Below, piece by piece: positions 47,281-55,386 of a DNA stretch of 64,000 nt. The position numbers and the translations under genes are program-made. Under the pieces are notes generated by a model. The model did no database searches, was not told the origin of the DNA, and saw only the letters and a program-made list of their open reading frames with translations. The stretch lies in contig JALTBN010000043.1 of NCBI GenBank assembly GCA_027075325.1, forward strand, positions 202,542 to 266,541, given 5' to 3'. This DNA is from Thermococcus sp. Lineage in GTDB: Archaea; Methanobacteriota_B; Thermococci; Thermococcales; Thermococcaceae. Each line of letters opens with the position of its first letter. Position 1 is the stretch's first letter.

Positions 47281-49581
47281 ATGAGGGGAGCCCTTAACGC
47301 GTTCGTAATCATTCTCATCACCCTGGTAATCCTGTCACCGCTGACGGCAGCCGTATCCATAAACGACGGATCTGCCAGCTTTCTCAAGAACTTCGGGGAC
47401 AGTACCGGGCAGATAAGGCACCTTAGCCTTGCAATCATCGCCCTAAGCGAGGCAAAGGGAAAGGTCCGCGACGACCCAACGCCCAAGATAAGGGAGTTCA
47501 CGAGAGAGCTTCTCTCCTGCCAGAACCCAGACGGAGGCTGGGGATACTTTAACGGGAGTGTGAGCAACGTTCTGGAGACTTCTTATGCCCTTGTGGCCCT
47601 TAAAGAGGCCGAACCCTTCTTCGAGGGAACCTCTGACTACTGGACGGTGGACAGCGCCAGAAAAAGCGGGATAAACTTTATCCTTTCCTCCAGCACCGGA
47701 AAGGCCTGGGGTTACGTTTCCGGGACATCACCCATGTTCTACCCCACGGTAATGGCCCTGTGGGCCCTGGGAAAGAACGGCTACACAGTGGACGACCCGG
47801 AGGTAGCCGATGCCCTTTCCACCATGTCATCCCTTCCCATGTACGTGGATAACGTAACCGCGCTTGCCCTCAAACTCATAGCGTTCAAGGCCGTTGGAGC
47901 CAGCGTTGATAACTCAAGCGTTGAGACGGTAATGAACCTTCTCCAGAACGGAAACCTGAGCCCGCAACAGAGGGCCATTCTAACCTACGCGGCAACTCTC
48001 TACGCCAAGCCCACCTTTGAACTCGTTGCAGACTTTGCCAGGCTGGATGAAATAAAGCACACCGGCGGGAACAGCGTTTTCTGGGCTGACACCCCGAAGT
48101 ACCCAATGGCCATAACGGACACCGTAACTCCAACGGCTTACGCACTCATGGCGATTTCCGAGCTCGTCCCGCCGATAGAAAGCGTTTCCATCAATCCAAA
48201 CGAGATGCCATGTGACGAGCTGCTCTCCTACCAGAACCCGGACGGAGGCTGGGGACTCCGCAGGGGGCTCCCGTCGAACGAGATGGCCACATATTACGCC
48301 CTTCAGGCCGTTGAGGCATGCTACCCCGCCCCCCAGGCAGTAGAGAGGGCCATAAACTGGACGAGGGGCAGGTTGGCCCACGACGAGTCAGAGGCCCTCA
48401 ACGAAAGCAGGATGACGGTGGATTATTACTACGCCCTGATGACGCTCGTACGCTTCCACGCCCTCAACGAGAGTGAGAAGGCCCACGCGGTTCAGGTGAT
48501 AAAGAGCTTGAAGCTCAAAACCGGGCTCTGGGGGGAGAAAGACCTCGGTCCTCAGCCAGGGGACATAGCCAGGGCAATCAGCGCCCTCCTTGCTCTGGGC
48601 GTCAGCCCGTCGGATAGTGATGTCAAAGCCGCGGAGGAGTGGCTCACATCCGTGAGCTCCAAGGGATGGGGCCTGTACTACGCCAGCGGTCTCTACGGTT
48701 ACATGCTCGACATGAATGTCCTGGACACAGTGACTGTCCTGAAAGCCCTCGAACCGCTGACAAACGAGAGCACCCTCAGGCCCCACCTTGAGTGGCTCCT
48801 GGACCAGAGGGTTGACGGCGGCTGGGCGTACGTGAAAAAGAACTACGTCTGGAGCGTGAACTTCAGCGCCAACGGAACTCCGGTTATAACGAGCAGGGCA
48901 GTCAACGGTACACCAACGGTGTTCCTGACCGTTGAGGCTGCGACCCTCCTCCTGAAGCATGGTATGGGACACTCAATAGCCCAGGAGACACTGGACTTCA
49001 TCAGATCCGCCCGCGACTCAGGGAAGCTCGTAAACGACACCCTCGAAACTGCGGCGGCAATAGTGTACCTCTCGGGCTTTAACAGGATGCCCATGGTGGA
49101 CCTCTCCGACGTCAGGAACGCCCTTGAGGGTTCAGCCTTTGCCGTGGAGTACTCCAAAGGGAGAATGAATGACGCATCAAGCATCAGGGACTACCTCGTG
49201 AACTCCTTTGGCCGGAAGTTCTTCCTCGGCCCGCTTGGACGCCTCGAAGGTGGAAACTACGTGGTCATAGCCGGCTTCAACGACGTGAACGTCTCAGCAT
49301 ACAACAGATACCTGGACATCCAGGTCAGTGGGAACACGATAACCGTGGATGGCAAGCCCTATCCGCGCGATGGCACCGTCCTGCTCGCCCCCGGAAGAAC
49401 CGCGGAAGGTGTTATCCTGTTCGTCCTCTATGACAAAGATTCATCAGAGATAGCGAAGCTGGTCTTCAAGATCGACTACGTGAAGTACATGCAGGGCAAC
49501 GCAGTGGTAATCCACTTCCAGGACAGGAACGGGGACGGAAAGGTTCAGCTCAACGAGGTAACCGCGGAAGTCGCGGGGTGA
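47281..49581 (+). CDS. Secreted alpha/alpha-toroid (prenyltransferase/squalene-cyclase-like repeat) protein
   Basis: A 766-aa protein with signal peptide residues 1-24 (FVIILITLVILSPLTAAVS). It then has many helical repeats of the terpene-cyclase-like toroid type, with QW-like loops: CQNPDGGWG near residue 80, YQNPDGGWG near 319, QRVDGGWAY near 508. The C-terminal part is beta-rich and ends with DRNGDGKVQLNE, a calcium-loop (EF-hand/dockerin-like) motif. There is no cyclase DxDD motif, so a binding or scaffold role outside the cell is likelier than catalysis. Five bases separate it from the CetZ gene. Confidence 0.8.
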   Translation: MRGALNAFVIILITLVILSPLTAAVSINDGSASFLKNFGDSTGQIRHLSLAIIALSEAKGKVRDDPTPKIREFTRELLSCQNPDGGWGYFNGSVSNVLETSYALVALKEAEPFFEGTSDYWTVDSARKSGINFILSSSTGKAWGYVSGTSPMFYPTVMALWALGKNGYTVDDPEVADALSTMSSLPMYVDNVTALALKLIAFKAVGASVDNSSVETVMNLLQNGNLSPQQRAILTYAATLYAKPTFELVADFARLDEIKHTGGNSVFWADTPKYPMAITDTVTPTAYALMAISELVPPIESVSINPNEMPCDELLSYQNPDGGWGLRRGLPSNEMATYYALQAVEACYPAPQAVERAINWTRGRLAHDESEALNESRMTVDYYYALMTLVRFHALNESEKAHAVQVIKSLKLKTGLWGEKDLGPQPGDIARAISALLALGVSPSDSDVKAAEEWLTSVSSKGWGLYYASGLYGYMLDMNVLDTVTVLKALEPLTNESTLRPHLEWLLDQRVDGGWAYVKKNYVWSVNFSANGTPVITSRAVNGTPTVFLTVEAATLLLKHGMGHSIAQETLDFIRSARDSGKLVNDTLETAAAIVYLSGFNRMPMVDLSDVRNALEGSAFAVEYSKGRMNDASSIRDYLVNSFGRKFFLGPLGRLEGGNYVVIAGFNDVNVSAYNRYLDIQVSGNTITVDGKPYPRDGTVLLAPGRTAEGVILFVLYDKDSSEIAKLVFKIDYVKYMQGNAVVIHFQDRNGDGKVQLNEVTAEVAG

Positions 49582-49586
49582 AGTAG

Positions 49587-50684
49587 GTGAGGGCTCTAAT
49601 CATAGGGGTCGGCCAGTGCGGGACCAAGATAGCCGACCTCTTTTCTCTCGTCGATTTTGAGGCGCTGGCCATAAACACGTCAAGAGGCGACCTGGACTAC
49701 CTCAAGCACATCCCGCAGGACAGGAGGGTGCTCATTGGAGAGAGCATCACCGGGGGGAAGGGCGTCAACGCAAACCCCGTACTCGGAAGGGAAGCCATGA
49801 GACGCGACCTCCCGATGGTGATGCGCAAGATAGGCTCGATAGTCGGGTACGATGAAGTTGACATCTTCTTCCTCACATTCGGCTTCGGTGGCGGAACCGG
49901 GGCGGGAGGAACCCCCCTGCTGGCGGAGGCCCTGAAGGAGGAGTACCCGGATTCCCTCGTGGTCGCCATAGGCGCACTCCCCCTGAAGGAAGAGGGCATA
50001 AGGCCGACCATCAACGCGGCGATAACCATCGACAAGCTCTCGAAGGTTGCCGACTCTATAGTGGCCATCGACAACAACAAGCTCAAGGAGGGGGATTTAG
50101 ACATCAGCCAGGCCTATGAGAGGATAAACTACACGATAGTGGAACGCATAGCCTCCCTGCTGGCGCTCATTGACGTCCCAGGTGAGCAGACCCTCGACGC
50201 CAGCGACCTCAAGTTTGTTCTGAAGGCATTTGGCAGCTTCGCCACGGTTGGCTACGCCAAAGCAAGAGCAGATCAGGTGAAAAACCTCTCCAAACTTATA
50301 GTGAGGTCGTTCGAGAGTGAGGGGCTCTACCTCGAAGCCAACGTTGAGTCGGCCCTCTACGGGCTTGTTGCGGTTCACGGCCCCCCTGAAGTGCTAAAGG
50401 CCAAAGAAATCTTCGAGGCCCTCGACGAGCTAACGGATAGGATCAAGGGCAAGCAGATATTCAGGGGTTTCTACCCCGACCCCAGGACCAGGGAAGTGGA
50501 AGTCGTTACCCTCCTCAGCGGAATCTACGACAGTAAGAGCATTGAAGAGGTAATACTGACCGCCAAAAACTACGCCCAGTCGTTTATGAAGGCAAAAGCA
50601 GAAGCAGAAGCCAAAAAGGAGAGTCTTCTGAAGGGACTTCCGGACTTCGATGACCTGTATCCTGCGGGTGAGGGAGATGGCTGA
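49587..50684 (+). CDS. CetZ/FtsZ-like tubulin-family GTPase
   Basis: A 365-aa tubulin-superfamily protein. The start ALIIGVGQCGTKIADLF and the GTP-binding signature FGFGGGTGAGG (residues 98-108) are intact. T6-type AINTSRGDL and the T7-region QTLDASDLK in place of a canonical NxDxxD hint at altered nucleotide hydrolysis. It is of the archaeal CetZ-like group rather than the cell-division FtsZ. The C terminus is a charged helix (KAKAEAEAKKESLLKGLPDFDDLY). GTG start after GGGGTGAAGTAG. The neighbours suggest a link to surface-structure placement or cell shape (inference). Confidence 0.88.
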   Translation: MRALIIGVGQCGTKIADLFSLVDFEALAINTSRGDLDYLKHIPQDRRVLIGESITGGKGVNANPVLGREAMRRDLPMVMRKIGSIVGYDEVDIFFLTFGFGGGTGAGGTPLLAEALKEEYPDSLVVAIGALPLKEEGIRPTINAAITIDKLSKVADSIVAIDNNKLKEGDLDISQAYERINYTIVERIASLLALIDVPGEQTLDASDLKFVLKAFGSFATVGYAKARADQVKNLSKLIVRSFESEGLYLEANVESALYGLVAVHGPPEVLKAKEIFEALDELTDRIKGKQIFRGFYPDPRTREVEVVTLLSGIYDSKSIEEVILTAKNYAQSFMKAKAEAEAKKESLLKGLPDFDDLYPAGEGDG

Positions 50685-51303
50685 TGTTGACACTCAGATA
50701 AAGGACTCCGTTGAGGTGGCCCTGGATCTAAACGAGAGGGAGGTATACTCCCACATAGCGAGAGAAAGCGCCGAAGATATAAGGAGGATAATCTCATCCA
50801 TAGACTCGGAGAGGGCCCGGAAGAAGGGGTTCTTTGTCTATTACCGCGACGACTGGGACGACCTGATACGGGAAAGGATAAGGAAGGGAAAGAGGCACAC
50901 GGCCTTCGATTTTTACAACCCGGCACTCCTCGACATATGGGAGGCCAAGGTGGAGGAGCTGAAAAACGTCCGCAAGGCGGAGTACTTCCTCTACGCAGTG
51001 ATCGGAGGGGCCGCAGGGGCACTAACAGTGGCGGGTTTACTCTTCTGGTGGCCCTTTATAGCTCTGGGAGCATCAATCTTTCCGTTCGCGATCTGGGTCC
51101 GAGATAGGGCCCGCGAGAAGAAAGACCTGATATACCACCAGCTCACACAGTTTTTCATCGACGAGATGCGCGTTCTCCTGGGAAAGTACCGGCTGGATCC
51201 GGAGAGATATCGCTTCAAGGTGTTCAACGACGACTACTTTGGAGTCAGGACCGTGCGGATAGGAAGGGAGACCTTCGCCATAGCGGAGCCAATGGACGTC
51301 TGA
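50677..51303 (+). CDS. Membrane protein linked to the CetZ gene, unknown
   Basis: A 208-aa protein: a soluble, charged N-terminal half (DVDTQIKDSVEVALDLNEREVYSHIARESAEDIRRIISS...), two adjacent transmembrane helices at about 110-145 (YAVIGGAAGALTVAGLLFWW, FIALGASIFPFAIWV) and a cytoplasmic C-terminal part. ATG 50677 follows GGGTGAGGGAG and overlaps the CetZ stop by eight bases, so the two are translationally coupled. It could anchor CetZ to the membrane (inference). Confidence 0.78.
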   Translation: MADVDTQIKDSVEVALDLNEREVYSHIARESAEDIRRIISSIDSERARKKGFFVYYRDDWDDLIRERIRKGKRHTAFDFYNPALLDIWEAKVEELKNVRKAEYFLYAVIGGAAGALTVAGLLFWWPFIALGASIFPFAIWVRDRAREKKDLIYHQLTQFFIDEMRVLLGKYRLDPERYRFKVFNDDYFGVRTVRIGRETFAIAEPMDV

Positions 51304-51350
51304 CTAATGCTCGTAGATGTCGATTAGCCCCGCAGATATGCTGGGCAACC

Positions 51351-51362
51351 GTTAAATACCCA
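51351..51362 (+). promoter_or_regulatory. TATA box of the pilin-like gene cluster
   Basis: cgttaaataccc in the 87-bp gap after the CetZ-linked membrane protein, about 30-40 bp before the first pilin-like start. It implies the cluster 51391-59874 is transcribed separately from the CetZ unit. Confidence 0.5.
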
Positions 51363-51390
51363 ATTTAGTATATGTGTTATAGTGAGGAAT

Positions 51391-52023
51391 ATGAGGATGA
51401 GGAAGGGCCAGGTTTCGCTGGAATTCATGTTCGTGTTCGCAATCATCGCTGTCCTGTTAGTTTATTCCGTCAACAACACCACGTTTAAACAGGGGTCCGC
51501 CTCGGTTGACACTCTTAAGGTGGAAATTGCACTGGAGGAGAAAAACCTCGCAAATGCCATCTCGAACACTATAGACCAAGTATATTCCCAGGGGCCCGGA
51601 TCGAAGGCAACCTCCTACGTTCACCTCGTTTACCTGCGCAATGGCGATTACCTCAAGAAGGCGTGGAGAGTCAGCGATCCCAAAATTTTTATAACCTATG
51701 GCCCATACGATTCCATCGGCAACGGGACGTATATTACTGTGCTGAACGGAACGGGGAGCACGAATATCTTTTTACAGGGTGACAACAAGAACACCTTCTG
51801 GAGCAGGAGCATGTACCAAGCAGTGCTCCTTGATAAACTGGTCTGGTCACCGGAGGGAAGTGTCAACGTGGATTCTACAACCATCTACGGCTTGGAGGTA
51901 GGCCCCAACGACCTTCCATCGTCCCTCCGTATCGTGGTGGAGTGGAACCCCGATAACCCCAACAACTGGACGTACGACTCTTCCAAAGGTGAGCTTAGAA
52001 TAAACATTAACCCCGGTGGGTGA
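51391..52023 (+). CDS. Pilin-like protein with class III signal peptide (1)
   Basis: About 210 aa. The N terminus RKGQVSLEFMFVFAIIAVLLVYSV is a textbook archaeal class III signal: cleavage before Q, glutamate at +5, then a hydrophobic assembly helix. The rest is a beta-rich head with NxT/S sites. The processed protein should polymerise into, or cap, a pilus-like filament. Starts GTG 51382, ATG 51391 and ATG 51397 are possible; GTGAGGAAT precedes 51391. No pilus ATPase or platform gene is present in the window. Confidence 0.85.
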   Translation: MRMRKGQVSLEFMFVFAIIAVLLVYSVNNTTFKQGSASVDTLKVEIALEEKNLANAISNTIDQVYSQGPGSKATSYVHLVYLRNGDYLKKAWRVSDPKIFITYGPYDSIGNGTYITVLNGTGSTNIFLQGDNKNTFWSRSMYQAVLLDKLVWSPEGSVNVDSTTIYGLEVGPNDLPSSLRIVVEWNPDNPNNWTYDSSKGELRININPGG

Positions 52024-52024
52024 G

Positions 52025-52468
52025 ATGAAGAGGGGACAGATCACGTTTGACTTCCTCATTGCACTGATGCTCATAAGCGTTACCGCAGCGGGAGCCATCT
52101 CAATAGCCAACGGTGAGAAGGCCAACGCGGAGACCTTCGACACCACGGCAAAGCTCAAGGTCTTCTCAGTGGATCTGCGGGACACGGTGACCAAAGTTTA
52201 TGCTATAGGAAGTGGCTTCACAGTGGTCAAATCCCTGCCGCTGAATCTTCAGAGTGGTGAAAGTGTGACCGTAACGCTCAACGCCACATCCAACAGGGTT
52301 ACCGTCGTGGCAGAGCTCAACAGCGGAACGTTCAAGGTGGAACAGCCCCTCCCAGTGCCGATTTATTCCACCACTTCTGTAACGTTGGGGCTGGGAGAGG
52401 AGACCTTCAACGTGACCGCGGTCTACAGCGAGACGGAGGGGAGGACGTACGTCGAGCTTAAAGGTTAA
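52025..52468 (+). CDS. Pilin-like protein with class III signal peptide (2)
   Basis: A 147-aa protein starting MKRGQITFDFLIALMLISVTAAGAIS: cleavage G|Q, aspartate at +5 instead of glutamate, hydrophobic helix, then a beta-strand head (SGESVTVTLNATSNRVTVVAEL...). ATG follows GGTGGGTGAG and begins one base after the preceding stop. The 3' end lies at the start of the next pilin-like gene. Confidence 0.82.
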   Translation: MKRGQITFDFLIALMLISVTAAGAISIANGEKANAETFDTTAKLKVFSVDLRDTVTKVYAIGSGFTVVKSLPLNLQSGESVTVTLNATSNRVTVVAELNSGTFKVEQPLPVPIYSTTSVTLGLGEETFNVTAVYSETEGRTYVELKG

Positions 52469-52928
52469 ACGCGCACAGACTGCACTAGAAGTCCTCTTCA
52501 TAGCCGCGGTGATAGTAGGAGGTGCGGCCGTACTCGTTGCCCCCTATCTGGATCAGAATACTGACGCCATGGTGGTTGCCCAAGTGAGGAGTGCTGCGGA
52601 TGATGCATGTGCCTATCTGAACACCGGGGTGATGGTTCTGGACGATAAGCACGCCCCATTGAATCCACTGATATCAGACGTCAATTACAGCTCGATTGGA
52701 TGCATAATGGGTGGTGTCGGAGTAATCTCCTCGAACGAAACGGACATCACCATAAAGGTGGAGATAGAATACACCAGGAGCGCAGTTACAAACTCAACGG
52801 TTGCAGATGCCACCAAATCCTTCGTAATAAACGAACTTAAGAGCAGAAGTGGGTTCCATTCCGTGGGAGGCTCTCTCGTGTACGGCAAGAAAAACGTGAG
52901 AATAACGGTCCAGGCGGTGAGAAGATGA
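52464..52928 (+). CDS. Pilin-like protein with class III signal (3), start codon not canonical
   Basis: The reading frame contains KRAQTALEVLFIAAVIVGGAAV, a good class III signal (A|Q, glutamate at +5), from 52467 on. However, no ATG, GTG or TTG occurs in frame between the upstream stop (52413-52415) and GTG 52509, which lies inside the hydrophobic helix. I give 52464 (GTT) as the position where a start would be expected; a GTT start, a point mutation or a sequencing error are all possible. The head domain (to residue 154) has two cysteines. It ends ATGA-coupled to the next gene. Confidence 0.65.
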   Translation, partial: VKRAQTALEVLFIAAVIVGGAAVLVAPYLDQNTDAMVVAQVRSAADDACAYLNTGVMVLDDKHAPLNPLISDVNYSSIGCIMGGVGVISSNETDITIKVEIEYTRSAVTNSTVADATKSFVINELKSRSGFHSVGGSLVYGKKNVRITVQAVRR

Positions 52929-55381
52929 GGAGGGCCCAGTTGCTTACCCTTGATGCCATGCTTTCATTGATCCTGGTCGTGTTCATCCTTGCTACTGTGA
53001 CCAACACATCCTCTGCTCTCAAAGAGGAGATATCATCGATGATAGAATGGCAAGAGCGGGCGAACATAGCGGACAACATGCTCGACGTGCTGACGAAAAC
53101 TCAGGGTGTACCTGAAAACTGGGAGGATAATGTTTCCGCTCTTGTAATTCCCGGCTTGGGTTCGGGAAACGGAGCGGATTACGTTGATTACACAAAACTA
53201 ATGACCCTTGTTAATGGGGTTGAGCACAACAATACCCAGGTCATAGGCTCTCTGTGGAATCTCTCGTCCCATAATAATTTCCAGCTGAGCTTTGGCCTTA
53301 TGCGTCCGTCACTGTACCTCTCATACTCTATGTCCCCCAATGTTTTAGGTCATATCTTATCCATTTGCAGCGTGGAAGACCTAGGTAGCTCATCAGATTC
53401 TCCTGTGATGATAAACGCAAGCTCGTGCAATGGTGGGGAGTTCAAGTTCACCCATTCCGGCGTGAATTATGATAGTTATACCAACCCATATTATGTTTGC
53501 GTTTATGGGGATACTAGTATAGGGGACAATTTCAGAGTTTATCTTGGCCAGTATCTTGCGGTGAATGGAAGCTTGGACGTTGGATCGGATGGTTGGTTGA
53601 ATGCATCCGCCCTATACGTGACAGGAGATGCATACGTCGGTAGCAATGGACATGCAACAACCATAACCGACGATTCATACATCGGAGGGGATTTTGTAGT
53701 CACCTCTGACGGGCATGCATCATTTGACAAAAATCTATACGTCTATGGGTCCACCACTGTGGAGTCTAGCGGATACCTAACGGTTGGGAGGAACATGTAC
53801 TCTCTTAAGGGGATTCGCGTTGAAAGCAACGGTAATTTGAACGTATCTGGCAGTCTGTACTCGGGGTCTGACTCAACAATTGGTAACAGCGCCCATCTTT
53901 GGGTTGGGGACAACATGTACTTCAACGGAAGTCTCAATGGGCAGTCGAGCCTGAACATTTACGCCGGAGGAGATACAGTCATAAATGGAGATTTGAGCCT
54001 TCCTTCTGGAAACCTCGAAGTTGGGGGCGACCTCTACGTTAATGGAGACTTCACTCAGAATCCGACAACAACAGTGGACGTTGGCGGTGATACTTTCATA
54101 AATGGAAGCTTGACGGTGGAGGGATCTAATGTTTTCCACGGAGATTTAAGGGTCAACGGAGACTTGACGGTGGACTGGGGGAAGGAGCTTACCGTTTATG
54201 GCGATCTCTACGTGGCGGGAAAACTCACCATCCGGGGCACTCTCGTTGTTTACGGAAATATCTATGAATACGACACCCAGGAACCCCCCATCGAGATTGC
54301 ATCTGGAAAAACTCTGGATGTAAACGGGTGGGTCTATGGATACAGCTACAACATGGACACATGGTATGCCATCAAAGGAACAGGGTATGATACGGATAAC
54401 TATGACTTCAGCGGTTATAAATATGTTGGTGGAAAGTCCCCATGGGAATATATGTCAGTTGAAATTGATTCCAATGAAGTAACATTGGGAGATTTGGTTT
54501 CATTTAGGAGAATAAAGATATTCATAGAAGAGTTCAGCATTTTCCAGATTAACTCGAACTTTAACATCCAGATAAACGGAACCGGGAGCTTAGCGTCGCC
54601 TCCATCTAAAGACGACGCTTTCAGCTGGGAAACCCCAGCATTGAGAAGTTTAATGCCACTACCGCCCGAGTTCTCGTATCCAGAATGTCTCTCCAAGGAA
54701 AGCTCTTCAAGCTTACCGTTGAGGATTAATGTATCTGAGTTCAACGTAAGCTACGAATTCCCGTCAATTGCTTCTACAAAGAATATAACGTTCGCAATTA
54801 TAAACGGCTCCCTGGTCACAGATCCAGGCACTGTGAACGATTCGAGGTACTCTTCGAGGTGGGTGGAATACTCTGAGGCAAAAGTGGTTGTAGTTCAAAG
54901 AAAATACGCTCAGGAGTATCACATCAGTGGAGGACTTCCCAGGATAATATACGCCGGCCTCTTTGATCAGTATCTCTCGGATAGCATTGCGGTGATACTT
55001 CCAAGCACCTCCAATGACGGTAGGATTTCGCTGGTCTCTGTGTTTACACACGGGGACACAACCGGGTATTCAGTTGTGGGGATACTGAGAAACAACTCCA
55101 ACATACTTGTGGGAGTTAACATGACACTGTTCCGTTCCGGAAGTTCGTTCTCCCTTGTTCCGGAGAGTTGCAGAGTGGAGATTTCCGGAAACACTGCTAT
55201 CCTCCCATTGGATTGCTTTATCCCCCAGGCCACGCTTGGTAAGCAGACATCATTTACAATCTGGGTTTACGATTCCACCTTTTCCAGGGTTGATATCCAG
55301 GATACGGGTTCAATGGGCGCATATCTCAAGCCTGTGTACGTTCCGGGAGTGATAAGTCTATGGGTGTGGCCAAGAAGGTGA
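52925..55381 (+). CDS. Large pilin-like / adhesin protein with beta-helix repeats
   Basis: An 818-aa protein. N terminus MRRAQLLTLDAMLSLILVVFILATV is a class III-like signal, with the acidic residue at +6. From about residue 195 to 460 there are some 20 short repeats with N-G-[DS]-L, V-G-[GS]-[DN] and Y-V-x-G turns (SLDVGSDGWLNASALYVTGDAYVGSNG..., DLYVNGDFTQ), as in bactofilin-like or right-handed beta-helix proteins. A beta-rich C-terminal region follows. It probably forms a stiff external shaft or adhesin. ATG overlaps the previous stop (ATGA). Confidence 0.8.
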   Translation: MRRAQLLTLDAMLSLILVVFILATVTNTSSALKEEISSMIEWQERANIADNMLDVLTKTQGVPENWEDNVSALVIPGLGSGNGADYVDYTKLMTLVNGVEHNNTQVIGSLWNLSSHNNFQLSFGLMRPSLYLSYSMSPNVLGHILSICSVEDLGSSSDSPVMINASSCNGGEFKFTHSGVNYDSYTNPYYVCVYGDTSIGDNFRVYLGQYLAVNGSLDVGSDGWLNASALYVTGDAYVGSNGHATTITDDSYIGGDFVVTSDGHASFDKNLYVYGSTTVESSGYLTVGRNMYSLKGIRVESNGNLNVSGSLYSGSDSTIGNSAHLWVGDNMYFNGSLNGQSSLNIYAGGDTVINGDLSLPSGNLEVGGDLYVNGDFTQNPTTTVDVGGDTFINGSLTVEGSNVFHGDLRVNGDLTVDWGKELTVYGDLYVAGKLTIRGTLVVYGNIYEYDTQEPPIEIASGKTLDVNGWVYGYSYNMDTWYAIKGTGYDTDNYDFSGYKYVGGKSPWEYMSVEIDSNEVTLGDLVSFRRIKIFIEEFSIFQINSNFNIQINGTGSLASPPSKDDAFSWETPALRSLMPLPPEFSYPECLSKESSSSLPLRINVSEFNVSYEFPSIASTKNITFAIINGSLVTDPGTVNDSRYSSRWVEYSEAKVVVVQRKYAQEYHISGGLPRIIYAGLFDQYLSDSIAVILPSTSNDGRISLVSVFTHGDTTGYSVVGILRNNSNILVGVNMTLFRSGSSFSLVPESCRVEISGNTAILPLDCFIPQATLGKQTSFTIWVYDSTFSRVDIQDTGSMGAYLKPVYVPGVISLWVWPRR

Positions 55382-55386
55382 GAGAT

